Shown piece after piece: positions 35,435 to 44,080 of a stretch of 64,000 nucleotides of DNA. Position 1 is the first letter of the stretch. The number at the start of each line of letters is the position of its first letter. Both the position numbers and the translations under genes were made by a program. Below the pieces are notes generated by a model. That model ran no database searches. It was not told the origin of the DNA and saw only the letters and a list, made by a program, of their open reading frames with translations. The stretch is from Postechiella sp039985655 (GTDB lineage Bacteria > Bacteroidota > Bacteroidia > Flavobacteriales > Flavobacteriaceae), in NCBI GenBank assembly GCA_039985655.1, contig JBDWSF010000018.1, forward strand, positions 62,001 to 126,000. Direction: 5' to 3'.

Positions 35435-38400
35435 ATGGAAATAAGAATTATTACATTAAGTAAGCTTAAATTATTCACTCTTTTTTTAGTTTTAACACTT
35501 TTTAGTGTTCAGGCTACTTTTGCAAATAAGTTAAATAAAAAAAAGGTGTCTACAGATACAAAAACAGAAGTGTTAAACGAAGTTTTATCCCAAGCACAAG
35601 TTACAGGTGTTGTTAAAGATGAAACAGGAATACCATTGGTAGGTGTTAATGTACTTGTACAGGGGACATCTCGTGGTGCATTAACAGATTTTGATGGTAA
35701 CTATAAAATTAGTGCTACAAAAGGAGATCTTATTGTCTTTTCTTTTTTAGGAATGAAAACAATATCTAAGACCGTAGGAGATTCTAATAAGGTAGATGTT
35801 GTTATGGATGAAGATAAATCACAATTAGACGAAGTTGTGATTATTGGTTATGGAAGCCAGAAAAAATCAGATTTAACAGGAGCAATAAGTTCTTTGAGTG
35901 GAAGCGGATTAGATAAGTTACAAGCGGGCGATGCGTCTCAATTATTAATGGGAAGAATGTCTGGCGTTCGAGTAGAATCTGCAGGAGGAAGTCCAGGGGC
36001 ATCTACAAACATTGTAATTAGAGGGGTGTCATCTTTAACAAATTCAAATCCATTATTTGTAATCGATGGTTTGTTTACAGATAGTATGGATTTTTTAAAT
36101 CCTTCAGATATAAAATCGGTACAAGTTTTAAAAGATGCATCAGCTGCTGCCATTTATGGGTCAAGAGCTGCTAATGGTGTGGTTATTATTACCACTAAAG
36201 ATGGTAAAGGTGTCGATGGTATTAATGTTGATTTTGAAGTTAGCACAGGCTATCAGTCCCAAATAAAAAAATTAGATTGGCTTACGGGAGTAGAGTACGC
36301 TGGATTAAGAAATACTTTAACAATTAACAATACCCCTGATGGACAAACACCAGATTTAATCCCTGGATTTAATGAGTTATTAGATCCATCAGTAAATACG
36401 ATAATAGATGATATTGCCATTTCTAATGCTCCAGTTGTAAATACATCTGCATCTGTTTATGGTGTGATGGGCGATGTTAATTTTAATATATCTGCAAATT
36501 GGTTAGATCAAGATGGAATAATTGTAGCTTCTGATTATGATAGAAAGACTTTTAGAGCAAGTTTAGGCATAAATAAAGGGAAGTTTAAAGTCACTCAAAG
36601 TCTTACAGCAACCACGAGTTACAGAACTAAAAATACGATTTGGAATTTAGGTAACAATATTTTGCCCAATATTCCATTTTTAAACCCTGATAATGATGGC
36701 GGATTTGGAGGTGCTACATTTGATGATTATAATGTAGATGGAAATAATCATATAGGTAGAGCTTTACTACAAGACCGTCATGAGACAAAAGATAACCTTT
36801 TAGGGAATTTGAATGTGAGTTACGAGATTTTAGATGGATTAACAGCAAATGTTAATTTGGGATTACAACATACTAGAACTTCAGACTATACATTTAATCC
36901 AACATTTTATATATCCGATCAAATTGATGCCAATAGATCTGATGCAGAGTTAATAGATAGAACAGGTAAATATGAAAGTTTACTGGCAGAAGCAACATTG
37001 AATTATAAGAAGTTATTTGGAGATCACTCTTTTGAATTATTAGGAGGAGCTACATCTCAAAAAATCACTAACAATACAGGACTTATTTGGGTTTCTGGTT
37101 TTCCTTCTAACGATATAAGACAAGCCAGTGCAGCAAGTACATTAGTACAAACAGGAGGACAGGAATTTGTTAGTACGTTACAATCTTTGTTTGGTCGAAT
37201 TAACTATAACTTTAATGAGAAATATTATTTAAGTGCTACCATACGTAGAGATGGTTCTTCAAGGTTTTCAGAAGAGAATAGATTTGGGGTGTTTCCTTCA
37301 ATATCTGCAGCTTGGACAGTATCTAACGAAGATTTTTTAAAAGATATCAATGTCATTAACAACTTTAAATTAAGAGCTAGTTACGGGGAATTAGGGTCTC
37401 AAAACATATCAGATTACGCGTTTATTCCAGTTCTTAATATAAATAGTGATGCTGTTTTTGGAACAGGACAAGGTCGAATTTCAGGAGTTTCACAAACGGT
37501 TTTCGCTAACCCTAATCTTGTTTGGGAAACAACTAAAACGTATAACTTAGGGCTTGATATGTCACTCTTTGATTATAAAGTAACGTTAACTGCAGATTAT
37601 TTTAATAAAGAATCTGAAGATATTTTAGTGTCACTAAGAATACCTCCAACTTCGGGAACAAACACCCCTGTACCACAAAATGCAGCTTCTATTAAAAATT
37701 CTGGTTTAGAATTAGCTGCAACATATAGTGATAAAATAGGAGATTTAAACTTCAATTTGGGTGCTAATATTACATTCTTGAATAATGAAGTTCTGTCTCT
37801 AGGAGAGAATATAGCCCCAATAACTGGTGGAGCAGGAGGTTCAACATCCAATCCAACATATACAGCAGAGGGGTATGAAGTTGCAAGTTTTTATGGATAT
37901 AATGTTATAGGTATTTATCAAACTGAAGCAGAAATTGCTGCAGATGATAATGCAGATCCAAATGCAGAACCTGGAGATTTTATTTATGAAGATCTAGATA
38001 ATAGTGGAGCACTTACAACTGATGATCAAAAAGTATTGGGAAGTTACATTCCTGAGTATGAATACGGTTTTACTTTAGATGCAACCTACAAAAATTTTGA
38101 TATCAATATGATATTTAATGGCGTAGCTGGTAATGAAATATGGAATCAAGGTAGAAATAGAAATTTGTTAGCACTAAATAGCAATATGACTAGGGAGGCT
38201 TTAGATTATTGGACACCTGAAAATACGGATGCAAGCTTACCAAGAATTGGAGGCGGAGCATCTAACAATAGAGGGTCATCTTTTTATGTTGAAAGTGGTG
38301 CCTATTTTAGATTAAGAAATGTACAAATTGGTTATACACTTCCTAAAAAGATTTTAGATAAATTGAATTTAAGAAAGGTCAGAGTATATGGATCTGTTCA

Positions 38401-38572
38401 GAATTTATTTACAATCACAAAATATTCTGGCTATTACCCAGAGATTGGAAGGAGCCAAGATGATGAACTTAGAGTTGTAGATAATAATAATTTACTCTTT
38501 TATGCTGGTGTAGATCAATCTTCGTATCCGACACCAAGAACAGTGATTATGGGTCTACAAATAGGATTGTAA
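35435..38572 (+). CDS. SusC-like TonB-dependent outer-membrane receptor
   Basis: A 1045-residue SusC/RagA-type transporter that imports oligosaccharides using TonB energy. A long signal peptide (about 1-30) and a short linker precede a carboxypeptidase-regulatory-like beta domain (VTGVVKDETGIPLVGVNVLVQG, about 55-135). DEVVIIGYGSQKKSDLTGAISS marks the TonB box region and plug start; PLFVIDG and SVQVLKDASAAAIYGSRAANGVV are SusC plug hallmarks. The remaining 780 residues are barrel strands ending in TVIMGLQIGL. It is directly followed (45 bases) by the partner SusD. Confidence 0.97.
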   Translation: MEIRIITLSKLKLFTLFLVLTLFSVQATFANKLNKKKVSTDTKTEVLNEVLSQAQVTGVVKDETGIPLVGVNVLVQGTSRGALTDFDGNYKISATKGDLIVFSFLGMKTISKTVGDSNKVDVVMDEDKSQLDEVVIIGYGSQKKSDLTGAISSLSGSGLDKLQAGDASQLLMGRMSGVRVESAGGSPGASTNIVIRGVSSLTNSNPLFVIDGLFTDSMDFLNPSDIKSVQVLKDASAAAIYGSRAANGVVIITTKDGKGVDGINVDFEVSTGYQSQIKKLDWLTGVEYAGLRNTLTINNTPDGQTPDLIPGFNELLDPSVNTIIDDIAISNAPVVNTSASVYGVMGDVNFNISANWLDQDGIIVASDYDRKTFRASLGINKGKFKVTQSLTATTSYRTKNTIWNLGNNILPNIPFLNPDNDGGFGGATFDDYNVDGNNHIGRALLQDRHETKDNLLGNLNVSYEILDGLTANVNLGLQHTRTSDYTFNPTFYISDQIDANRSDAELIDRTGKYESLLAEATLNYKKLFGDHSFELLGGATSQKITNNTGLIWVSGFPSNDIRQASAASTLVQTGGQEFVSTLQSLFGRINYNFNEKYYLSATIRRDGSSRFSEENRFGVFPSISAAWTVSNEDFLKDINVINNFKLRASYGELGSQNISDYAFIPVLNINSDAVFGTGQGRISGVSQTVFANPNLVWETTKTYNLGLDMSLFDYKVTLTADYFNKESEDILVSLRIPPTSGTNTPVPQNAASIKNSGLELAATYSDKIGDLNFNLGANITFLNNEVLSLGENIAPITGGAGGSTSNPTYTAEGYEVASFYGYNVIGIYQTEAEIAADDNADPNAEPGDFIYEDLDNSGALTTDDQKVLGSYIPEYEYGFTLDATYKNFDINMIFNGVAGNEIWNQGRNRNLLALNSNMTREALDYWTPENTDASLPRIGGGASNNRGSSFYVESGAYFRLRNVQIGYTLPKKILDKLNLRKVRVYGSVQNLFTITKYSGYYPEIGRSQDDELRVVDNNNLLFYAGVDQSSYPTPRTVIMGLQIGL

Positions 38573-38617
38573 CCTAATAGATTTTTAAATATTATAAAAA
38601 TTATAAAAAGTAAAAAA

Positions 38618-40150
38618 ATGAAAAAATTTATTATAACAATTTGCTGTTTCACATTGCTTTTAGGATGTGACGGTGATATACTCAATCAAACAAATCCAAA
38701 TACATTAACACCAGATAATTTTTGGCAAGATGGGGATGATGCTCAAAGTGCCATTATTGGAACATATAGTCCATTATCCACAATATTTTATCATGGTCGA
38801 ATTTGGTATAGTATGGAGCTAGCGCTATCAGACGAGATTTTTGTTACGGGAGCCATAGGTACTCGAGCAGAAGTGTATGATTTTAATGCTGGGAACGGTA
38901 ACTTTGCAAATGCTTTCGCCGAAATGTGGAAGGTTATTTTTAGAGCGAATCTTGTTTTAGAAAATGTACCCAATATTGATATGGATACAGCGTTAAAAGA
39001 CAATATTTTAGGAGAAGCTTATTTTTTAAGAGCTTTAAACTATTTTGTATTGGTCAATCATTTTGGTAATGTACCTTTGGTTACTGCGCCTGCTGCTAGT
39101 TTAGCAGAAACGCAACAAGCACCTGCATCTCCAGATTTAGTTTGGGCTCAAATAAAAGCAGATTTAAATGCAGCTATTCCATTATTACCAGTCTCTTGGG
39201 ATGATAACAATAAAGGACGTGTTATGAAAGGTTCGGCAGCGGCACTATTAGGAAAGACGCATTTATATTTAGAGGAATGGGGACAAGCTGCAACAGAATT
39301 AAAACGTGTTATTGATGGTGAGTTTGGAACCTTTGACTTAATGCCAAATTTTGAAGATAATTTCCGTGAATCTTCTGAGAATAATATAGAATCATTATTT
39401 GAAATACAATTTGATAAGACTGGTGCATGGACAGCAGGATGGGGTGCAGATGTACCTTCTACAGCTAGATATAGTTCTTTTGATAATGACTTTTCAGGTG
39501 GATCTCATAGTGTTATGAATCCATGGGTTTTAGATTTATTTCTGAAAGAGACAACCAATGGAGGTGATATAGATCCAAGAGCTTATGAAACATTAGTATG
39601 GGATTACCCAGGAGCTGAGCATTTTGGAGAGCCATTTGCAGAGAAATACGCGACTCAATTAGCAGATTATGCTGCAGATCCAACACTTATGAGACCAGTT
39701 CGAGCAGCAAAATATGTTAACCCTAACAGTGGGGCTGCTGTACCTTCATTTAGTGCTAATGGTAATAATAAGAGAGTTATTCGCTTTGCAGATGTGCTGT
39801 TAATGCATGCAGAAGCAGAGAATGAAGATAATGGACCAACTACTGCGGCATATGCATCTATTAATCGTATACGTGCCAGAGTTGATATGCCTGATATTCC
39901 TGCCAGTTTATCTAAAGAGGATTTTAGACAACGTGTGCGAGACGAAAGAGTATTAGAACTTTGTAATGAATCTCAAAGACCATTAGATTTATTAAGATGG
40001 GGACTATTACCTGATAGATTTGTAGATAACCCTGAGTTTAGACGTGCAGAGATATTGTATGTACCAGGTAGAGAGTTGTATCCAATTCCACAATTAGAAA
40101 TTGATACGAATCCTGCTTATGAAGGAAATCAGAATCCAGGATATAATTAA
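38618..40150 (+). CDS. SusD-like glycan-binding lipoprotein
   Basis: A 510-residue SusD/RagB lipoprotein forming the lid of the upstream SusC. The lipobox LLLGC gives Cys17. The N-terminal SusD domain starts DILNQTNPNTLTPDNFWQDGDDAQSAI, with ILGEAYFLRALNYFVLVNHFGNVPLVT (TPR-like helices), and the C-terminal part has RFADVLLMHAEAENE and REL..IPQ. All family landmarks are present. The two SusD proteins in this window are clearly different in sequence, so the two transporters likely take different oligosaccharides. Confidence 0.96.
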   Translation: MKKFIITICCFTLLLGCDGDILNQTNPNTLTPDNFWQDGDDAQSAIIGTYSPLSTIFYHGRIWYSMELALSDEIFVTGAIGTRAEVYDFNAGNGNFANAFAEMWKVIFRANLVLENVPNIDMDTALKDNILGEAYFLRALNYFVLVNHFGNVPLVTAPAASLAETQQAPASPDLVWAQIKADLNAAIPLLPVSWDDNNKGRVMKGSAAALLGKTHLYLEEWGQAATELKRVIDGEFGTFDLMPNFEDNFRESSENNIESLFEIQFDKTGAWTAGWGADVPSTARYSSFDNDFSGGSHSVMNPWVLDLFLKETTNGGDIDPRAYETLVWDYPGAEHFGEPFAEKYATQLADYAADPTLMRPVRAAKYVNPNSGAAVPSFSANGNNKRVIRFADVLLMHAEAENEDNGPTTAAYASINRIRARVDMPDIPASLSKEDFRQRVRDERVLELCNESQRPLDLLRWGLLPDRFVDNPEFRRAEILYVPGRELYPIPQLEIDTNPAYEGNQNPGYN

Positions 40151-40167
40151 TTATAATAAACCCGTTA

Positions 40168-40355
40168 TGCATTTTGATTTATTTTGACAAACTAGATGTC
40201 AGTTCGAGTAATTTTCAACAGAAAATTGTATCGAGAACAGGTTTTGAAATGAAAAATTTTATTCTCGATAGCTCTACTGAGCTTGTCGAAGTGCTAGTTT
40301 CACTCATAAAAACGGGTAAAATTCACTCGAATTGACAAAATTTACTCAAAATGCA
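40168..40355. repeat. Nested inverted-repeat element with dispersed core
   Basis: Three nested inverted pairs make a large cruciform: TGCATTTTGA (40168-40177) with TCAAAATGCA (40346-40355); GTCAGTTCGAGT (40198-40209) with the ACTCGAATTGAC arm (40325-40336); and TATCGAGAA (40229-40237) with TTCTCGATA (40262-40270). It contains TGAGCTTGTCGAAG (40278-40291), a core that recurs in the 43.9 kb repeat. Such non-coding interspersed repeats are common in flavobacterial genomes. Confidence 0.65.
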
Positions 40356-40390
40356 CGATGGGTATAATAAGTGATTTATTAATATGAAAA

Positions 40391-40425
40391 AGGAGCCATT
40401 AAAATTTTAATGGTTCCTTTTTTTT
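40391..40425 (+). terminator. Strong terminator just before the FG-GAP gene
   Basis: AGGAGCCATTAAAA (40391-40404) pairs with TTTTAATGGTTCCT (40405-40418), allowing one G-U, followed by a run of seven T. It ends the SusC-SusD transcript but leaves only 17 bases before the next start codon. Confidence 0.85.
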
Positions 40426-40442
40426 CTTAAATTAGACGGTAT

Positions 40443-43400
40443 ATGGAAAGACTATTTTTAAAAAAGAATCGACTACAAATATTCATCGTTTTGTTTTGTG
40501 TTTTAATAATTTCATGCACTAAAACAAAAGAAACTTATAAAACGACGTTCTCAGAAATAGCATCAACAGATAGTGGTGTTTTATTTAATAATACAATTAC
40601 CGAGAACGATTCGTTAAACTATTTTAAATTTCCATATATATTTATGGGAGGTGGAGTTGCCATTGGCGATATAAACAATGATGGTTTGTCTGATGTCTTT
40701 TTAATAGGTAATATGGTTGATAACAAACTATATTTAAATAAAGGCAATATGCAGTTTGAAGATATAAGTCTACCTTCAAATCTTAAAGGAAATCAAAGAT
40801 GGTATACAGGTGTTACTATGACTGATATTAACCATGATGGTTTTCTTGATTTATATCTTAGTGTTTCAGGAAAATATATTAGTACCAAAAATGAGCTCTA
40901 TATTAATAATGGCGATTTAACGTTCACTGAAAGAGCAAATGAATATGGAGTAGACGATGCTTCTAACTCGATACAATCTACATTTTTTGATTATGATAAT
41001 GACGGTGATTTAGATTTGTTTGTTGCTAACTATCCTTTAGTTCCGATAAGCCAAGGGAATATGTTCTATCATGAGAAAATGATTGAAAACAAGTACGAAG
41101 ATAGCGGGCATTTATATCAAAATGATGGAAACGGAAATTTTACGGATGTTACGAAAGAATCTGGTGTCCAGAATTTCGGACTTACATTAGGGCTTATCGC
41201 GGTAGATTTTAATAATGATGGATGGAAGGATCTCTATTTGTCTAATGATTTTAATGTGCCAGATTATTTTTACGTCAATAATCAAGATGGCACTTTTAGT
41301 GAAGTTATAAAAGAATCTACAGGGCATACCTCTATGTTTGCAATGGGTATTGATGCTTCAGATTTTAATAATGATGGTCTCACTGATTTAATACAAGCAG
41401 AAATGTCGCCAGAAGACTATGTACGTTCTAAAGTTAATATGGCTAGTATGGATCCTCGAAGTTTTTATGAAGGTGTTTCATTCGGGTTTCATTATCAATA
41501 CATGCAAAACAGCCTCCAAGTTAATAATGGAAATAACGAAAATGAATTACCAATATTTAGTGAGATATCAAGGTTAACAAAAATGGCTTCTACAGACTGG
41601 AGTTGGTCTACTTTATTTGCTGACTTAGATAATGATGGTTGGAAAGATATATATATCACAAATGGTATGAAACGGGATGTTAATGATAACGATATTAATA
41701 AAAAGTCAAAACCTACTTCATTTAAAGCGGCCTTTAATATTGAAATTACAGATTATCCAAGTGAACCTATTCCTAACTATGCATACAGGAATAATGGTGA
41801 CTTTACATTTGAAAAAAAGGGTAAAGATTGGAATTTAGATTTTGCAGGGTTTTCAAACGGAATGTCATATGGTGATTTAGATAACGATGGCGATTTAGAT
41901 CTTGTAATTAATAATATTGACCAACCGGCTTCTATATTTAGAAATGAAACGGTTGGTGCTAATTATTTGCGAGTAGCACTGAAGGGATCAGAAAAAAACC
42001 CATTAGGTCTGGGAGCAAAAGTGGTTATAACTACTAATAAAAATACTCAAACTCAAGAATTAACACTTACTAGGGGTTTCCAATCTAGTATGGAACCTAT
42101 TTTGCATTTTGGACTTGGTAATATGAAAGAAATAAGTCAACTTCAAATAACATGGGCAGATGGTAAAGAACAAATTTTAAGCACCCCAAGTATTAATCAT
42201 TTGTTGACTTTGGAATATTTGAATGCTAAAGATGTTTTAACTGAAATTAATGGTTTACAAAAACCATTTAAGGACATTACAGAGGTTTCTAAAATAAATT
42301 TTACACATGAAGAAGATTTATATGATGATTATTTGAATGAGCCGTTGTTGCCATATAAATATTCTATGCTGGGACCAGCACTTGCCAAAGGAGATATAAA
42401 TGGTGACGGTTTAGAAGATTTTTTTATAGGTAATGCTAAGGGTAAAGCAAGTGCTTTATATGTTCAAGATAAAAATTCTGGATTTGTTGAAATAGAAGGA
42501 CCTTGGCAGCAAGATTTAATTTATGAAGATACTGGAGCTGTTTTTTCAGATTTTGATAATGACGGCGATCAAGATCTTTATGTTGTATCTCACGGAACTA
42601 AGTTTCAAGATTTAACAGATCGTTTATATATAAATCTAGGAACTCATTTTATAAAAGCACAAAACGCATTACCTGATTTTAAAATTGCAGGAAAAGTTAT
42701 TGTTGTTAATGATTTTGATAAAGATGGTTATAAAGATATTTTTATTGGAGGAAGACATATTCCTGGGAAGTATCCGCATCCAAGTTCAAGTGTTTTATTA
42801 AAAAATATTGGAGGTAAAGATGAAACATTAATGTTTGAGAATGTAACGCATTCACTTTCTAATGAATTTATGAACCTTGGAATGGTAACAGATGCCGTTT
42901 GGACTGATATAGATGGTGATGGTTGGGACGATTTAATTATAACAGGCGAATGGATGCCAATTACTATCTTTAAAAATAATAAAGGTAAATTGATAAATAA
43001 GACTGATGATTATAACCTTGAAGATACAGTAGGGTGGTGGTACTCACTAAAACTACTCGATGTTGATAATGACGGAGATTTGGATATTGTGGCAGGAAAT
43101 CTAGGCAAAAACCATAAATATCAAGCATCTGAAAAATCGCCATTTAAAGTATACTCCACAGATTTTGATGAAAACGGAACCAATGATATTGTTTTAAGCT
43201 ATAAAAAGAAAGGAAAAGATTTACCATTGCGAGGTAGAGAATGTTCTTCCCAACAAGTTCCTGCAATTGGTAAGCGATATGAAACTTATAGAGACTTTGC
43301 TAATGCCGATTTAGAAGATATTTATGGAGCTTCTGTTTTAGAAAAAGCTTTAAGTTACGAAGTGAAGTCATTTTCGCATGCATGGTTTGAAAATGTAAAC

Positions 43401-43736
43401 GGTAAATTTTCTAAAAGACATAATTTAACAGGTCGTTCACAGTTTACTTCGATTAATGATATAGAGGTTATTAATTACAATGATGACGAATATCTAGATT
43501 TATTGTTAGTTGGTAATTTATATCAAGCAGAAGTAGAAACACCAAGGTCCGATGCAGGAGTCGGTTTAGTTATGGTTGGCTCTGCAAATGGCTTTAAAGA
43601 TGTTTCACCAAATGAAAGTGGTTTAATGGAAAGAGATGATATAAAATCAATAGCACCTATTAAACTAGTTAATGGTAAAGAGGCTTATTTATTAGGGGCA
43701 AATAATGGGGAATTAAAATTAATTGAATTCAATTAA
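40443..43736 (+). CDS. FG-GAP/VCBS-repeat lipoprotein with ASPIC/UnbV domain
   Basis: A 1097-residue surface-type lipoprotein (lipobox IISC, Cys25). Residues about 70-490 and 640-950 carry many calcium-binding FG-GAP/VCBS repeats with DxNxDGxxD cores (DINNDGLSD, DYDNDGDLDL, DLDNDGWKD, DIDGDGWDD), typical of two beta-propellers. Between them (about 500-590) is an ASPIC/UnbV domain (LGLGAKVVITT, GLGNMKEISQLQITWADG). Such proteins often follow SusC/SusD pairs in marine Bacteroidota and are thought to bind glycans at the cell surface, but no enzymatic activity is established. It stands alone between a terminator and a large inverted repeat. Confidence 0.88.
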   Translation: MERLFLKKNRLQIFIVLFCVLIISCTKTKETYKTTFSEIASTDSGVLFNNTITENDSLNYFKFPYIFMGGGVAIGDINNDGLSDVFLIGNMVDNKLYLNKGNMQFEDISLPSNLKGNQRWYTGVTMTDINHDGFLDLYLSVSGKYISTKNELYINNGDLTFTERANEYGVDDASNSIQSTFFDYDNDGDLDLFVANYPLVPISQGNMFYHEKMIENKYEDSGHLYQNDGNGNFTDVTKESGVQNFGLTLGLIAVDFNNDGWKDLYLSNDFNVPDYFYVNNQDGTFSEVIKESTGHTSMFAMGIDASDFNNDGLTDLIQAEMSPEDYVRSKVNMASMDPRSFYEGVSFGFHYQYMQNSLQVNNGNNENELPIFSEISRLTKMASTDWSWSTLFADLDNDGWKDIYITNGMKRDVNDNDINKKSKPTSFKAAFNIEITDYPSEPIPNYAYRNNGDFTFEKKGKDWNLDFAGFSNGMSYGDLDNDGDLDLVINNIDQPASIFRNETVGANYLRVALKGSEKNPLGLGAKVVITTNKNTQTQELTLTRGFQSSMEPILHFGLGNMKEISQLQITWADGKEQILSTPSINHLLTLEYLNAKDVLTEINGLQKPFKDITEVSKINFTHEEDLYDDYLNEPLLPYKYSMLGPALAKGDINGDGLEDFFIGNAKGKASALYVQDKNSGFVEIEGPWQQDLIYEDTGAVFSDFDNDGDQDLYVVSHGTKFQDLTDRLYINLGTHFIKAQNALPDFKIAGKVIVVNDFDKDGYKDIFIGGRHIPGKYPHPSSSVLLKNIGGKDETLMFENVTHSLSNEFMNLGMVTDAVWTDIDGDGWDDLIITGEWMPITIFKNNKGKLINKTDDYNLEDTVGWWYSLKLLDVDNDGDLDIVAGNLGKNHKYQASEKSPFKVYSTDFDENGTNDIVLSYKKKGKDLPLRGRECSSQQVPAIGKRYETYRDFANADLEDIYGASVLEKALSYEVKSFSHAWFENVNGKFSKRHNLTGRSQFTSINDIEVINYNDDEYLDLLLVGNLYQAEVETPRSDAGVGLVMVGSANGFKDVSPNESGLMERDDIKSIAPIKLVNGKEAYLLGANNGELKLIEFN

Positions 43737-43901
43737 TAAATTCTTTGTTTTTTTTAATCAGATTCAAGAATAAAGAAAGGAGTTGATTGATTAGAGAAAC
43801 AATACATGACGAAAATGAAATATATTAGTAGTGTTAAACAGAGTGTTTTTTTAATAATAATTTTTAAATAAGTTTTGTAGTTTTGAGTTAGTTTTTTGTA
43901 T

Positions 43902-44037
43902 AAGAGGCTGTCTAAAAAGTCTATATTTTTGAATTTGTCAGGTTGAGTTTGTCGAAGCTTCTTTTTGATTATCAGTAAGTTGATATATTTCGACAAGCTC
44001 AATATGACTATTCATTTAACTTTTTAGACAGCCTCTT
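43902..44037. repeat. Large inverted repeat between convergent genes (bidirectional terminator-like)
   Basis: AAGAGGCTGTCTAAAAAGT (43902-43920) is perfectly complementary to 44019-44037, giving a 19-base stem with T-rich flanks on both strands. Inside is a second inverted pair of 20 bases with three mismatches (43937-43956 and 43989-44008) containing the TTGAG(C/T)TTGTCGAA core. It lies between the FG-GAP gene and the HTCS gene, which converge. It may serve as a bidirectional terminator and looks like a mobile repeat unit. Confidence 0.75.
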
Positions 44038-44080
44038 TTCTCTTTAGAATTGGTATAAATTCAATGACACAGTATAAACA

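Noticed and set aside
22936..43798. Motif GATTGA(A/T)TAGAGAA in three intergenic gaps (22936, 33403, 43783) as a shared operator
   Set aside because: It is AT-rich and short enough to recur by chance, and one copy lies downstream of a gene with no promoter to serve.
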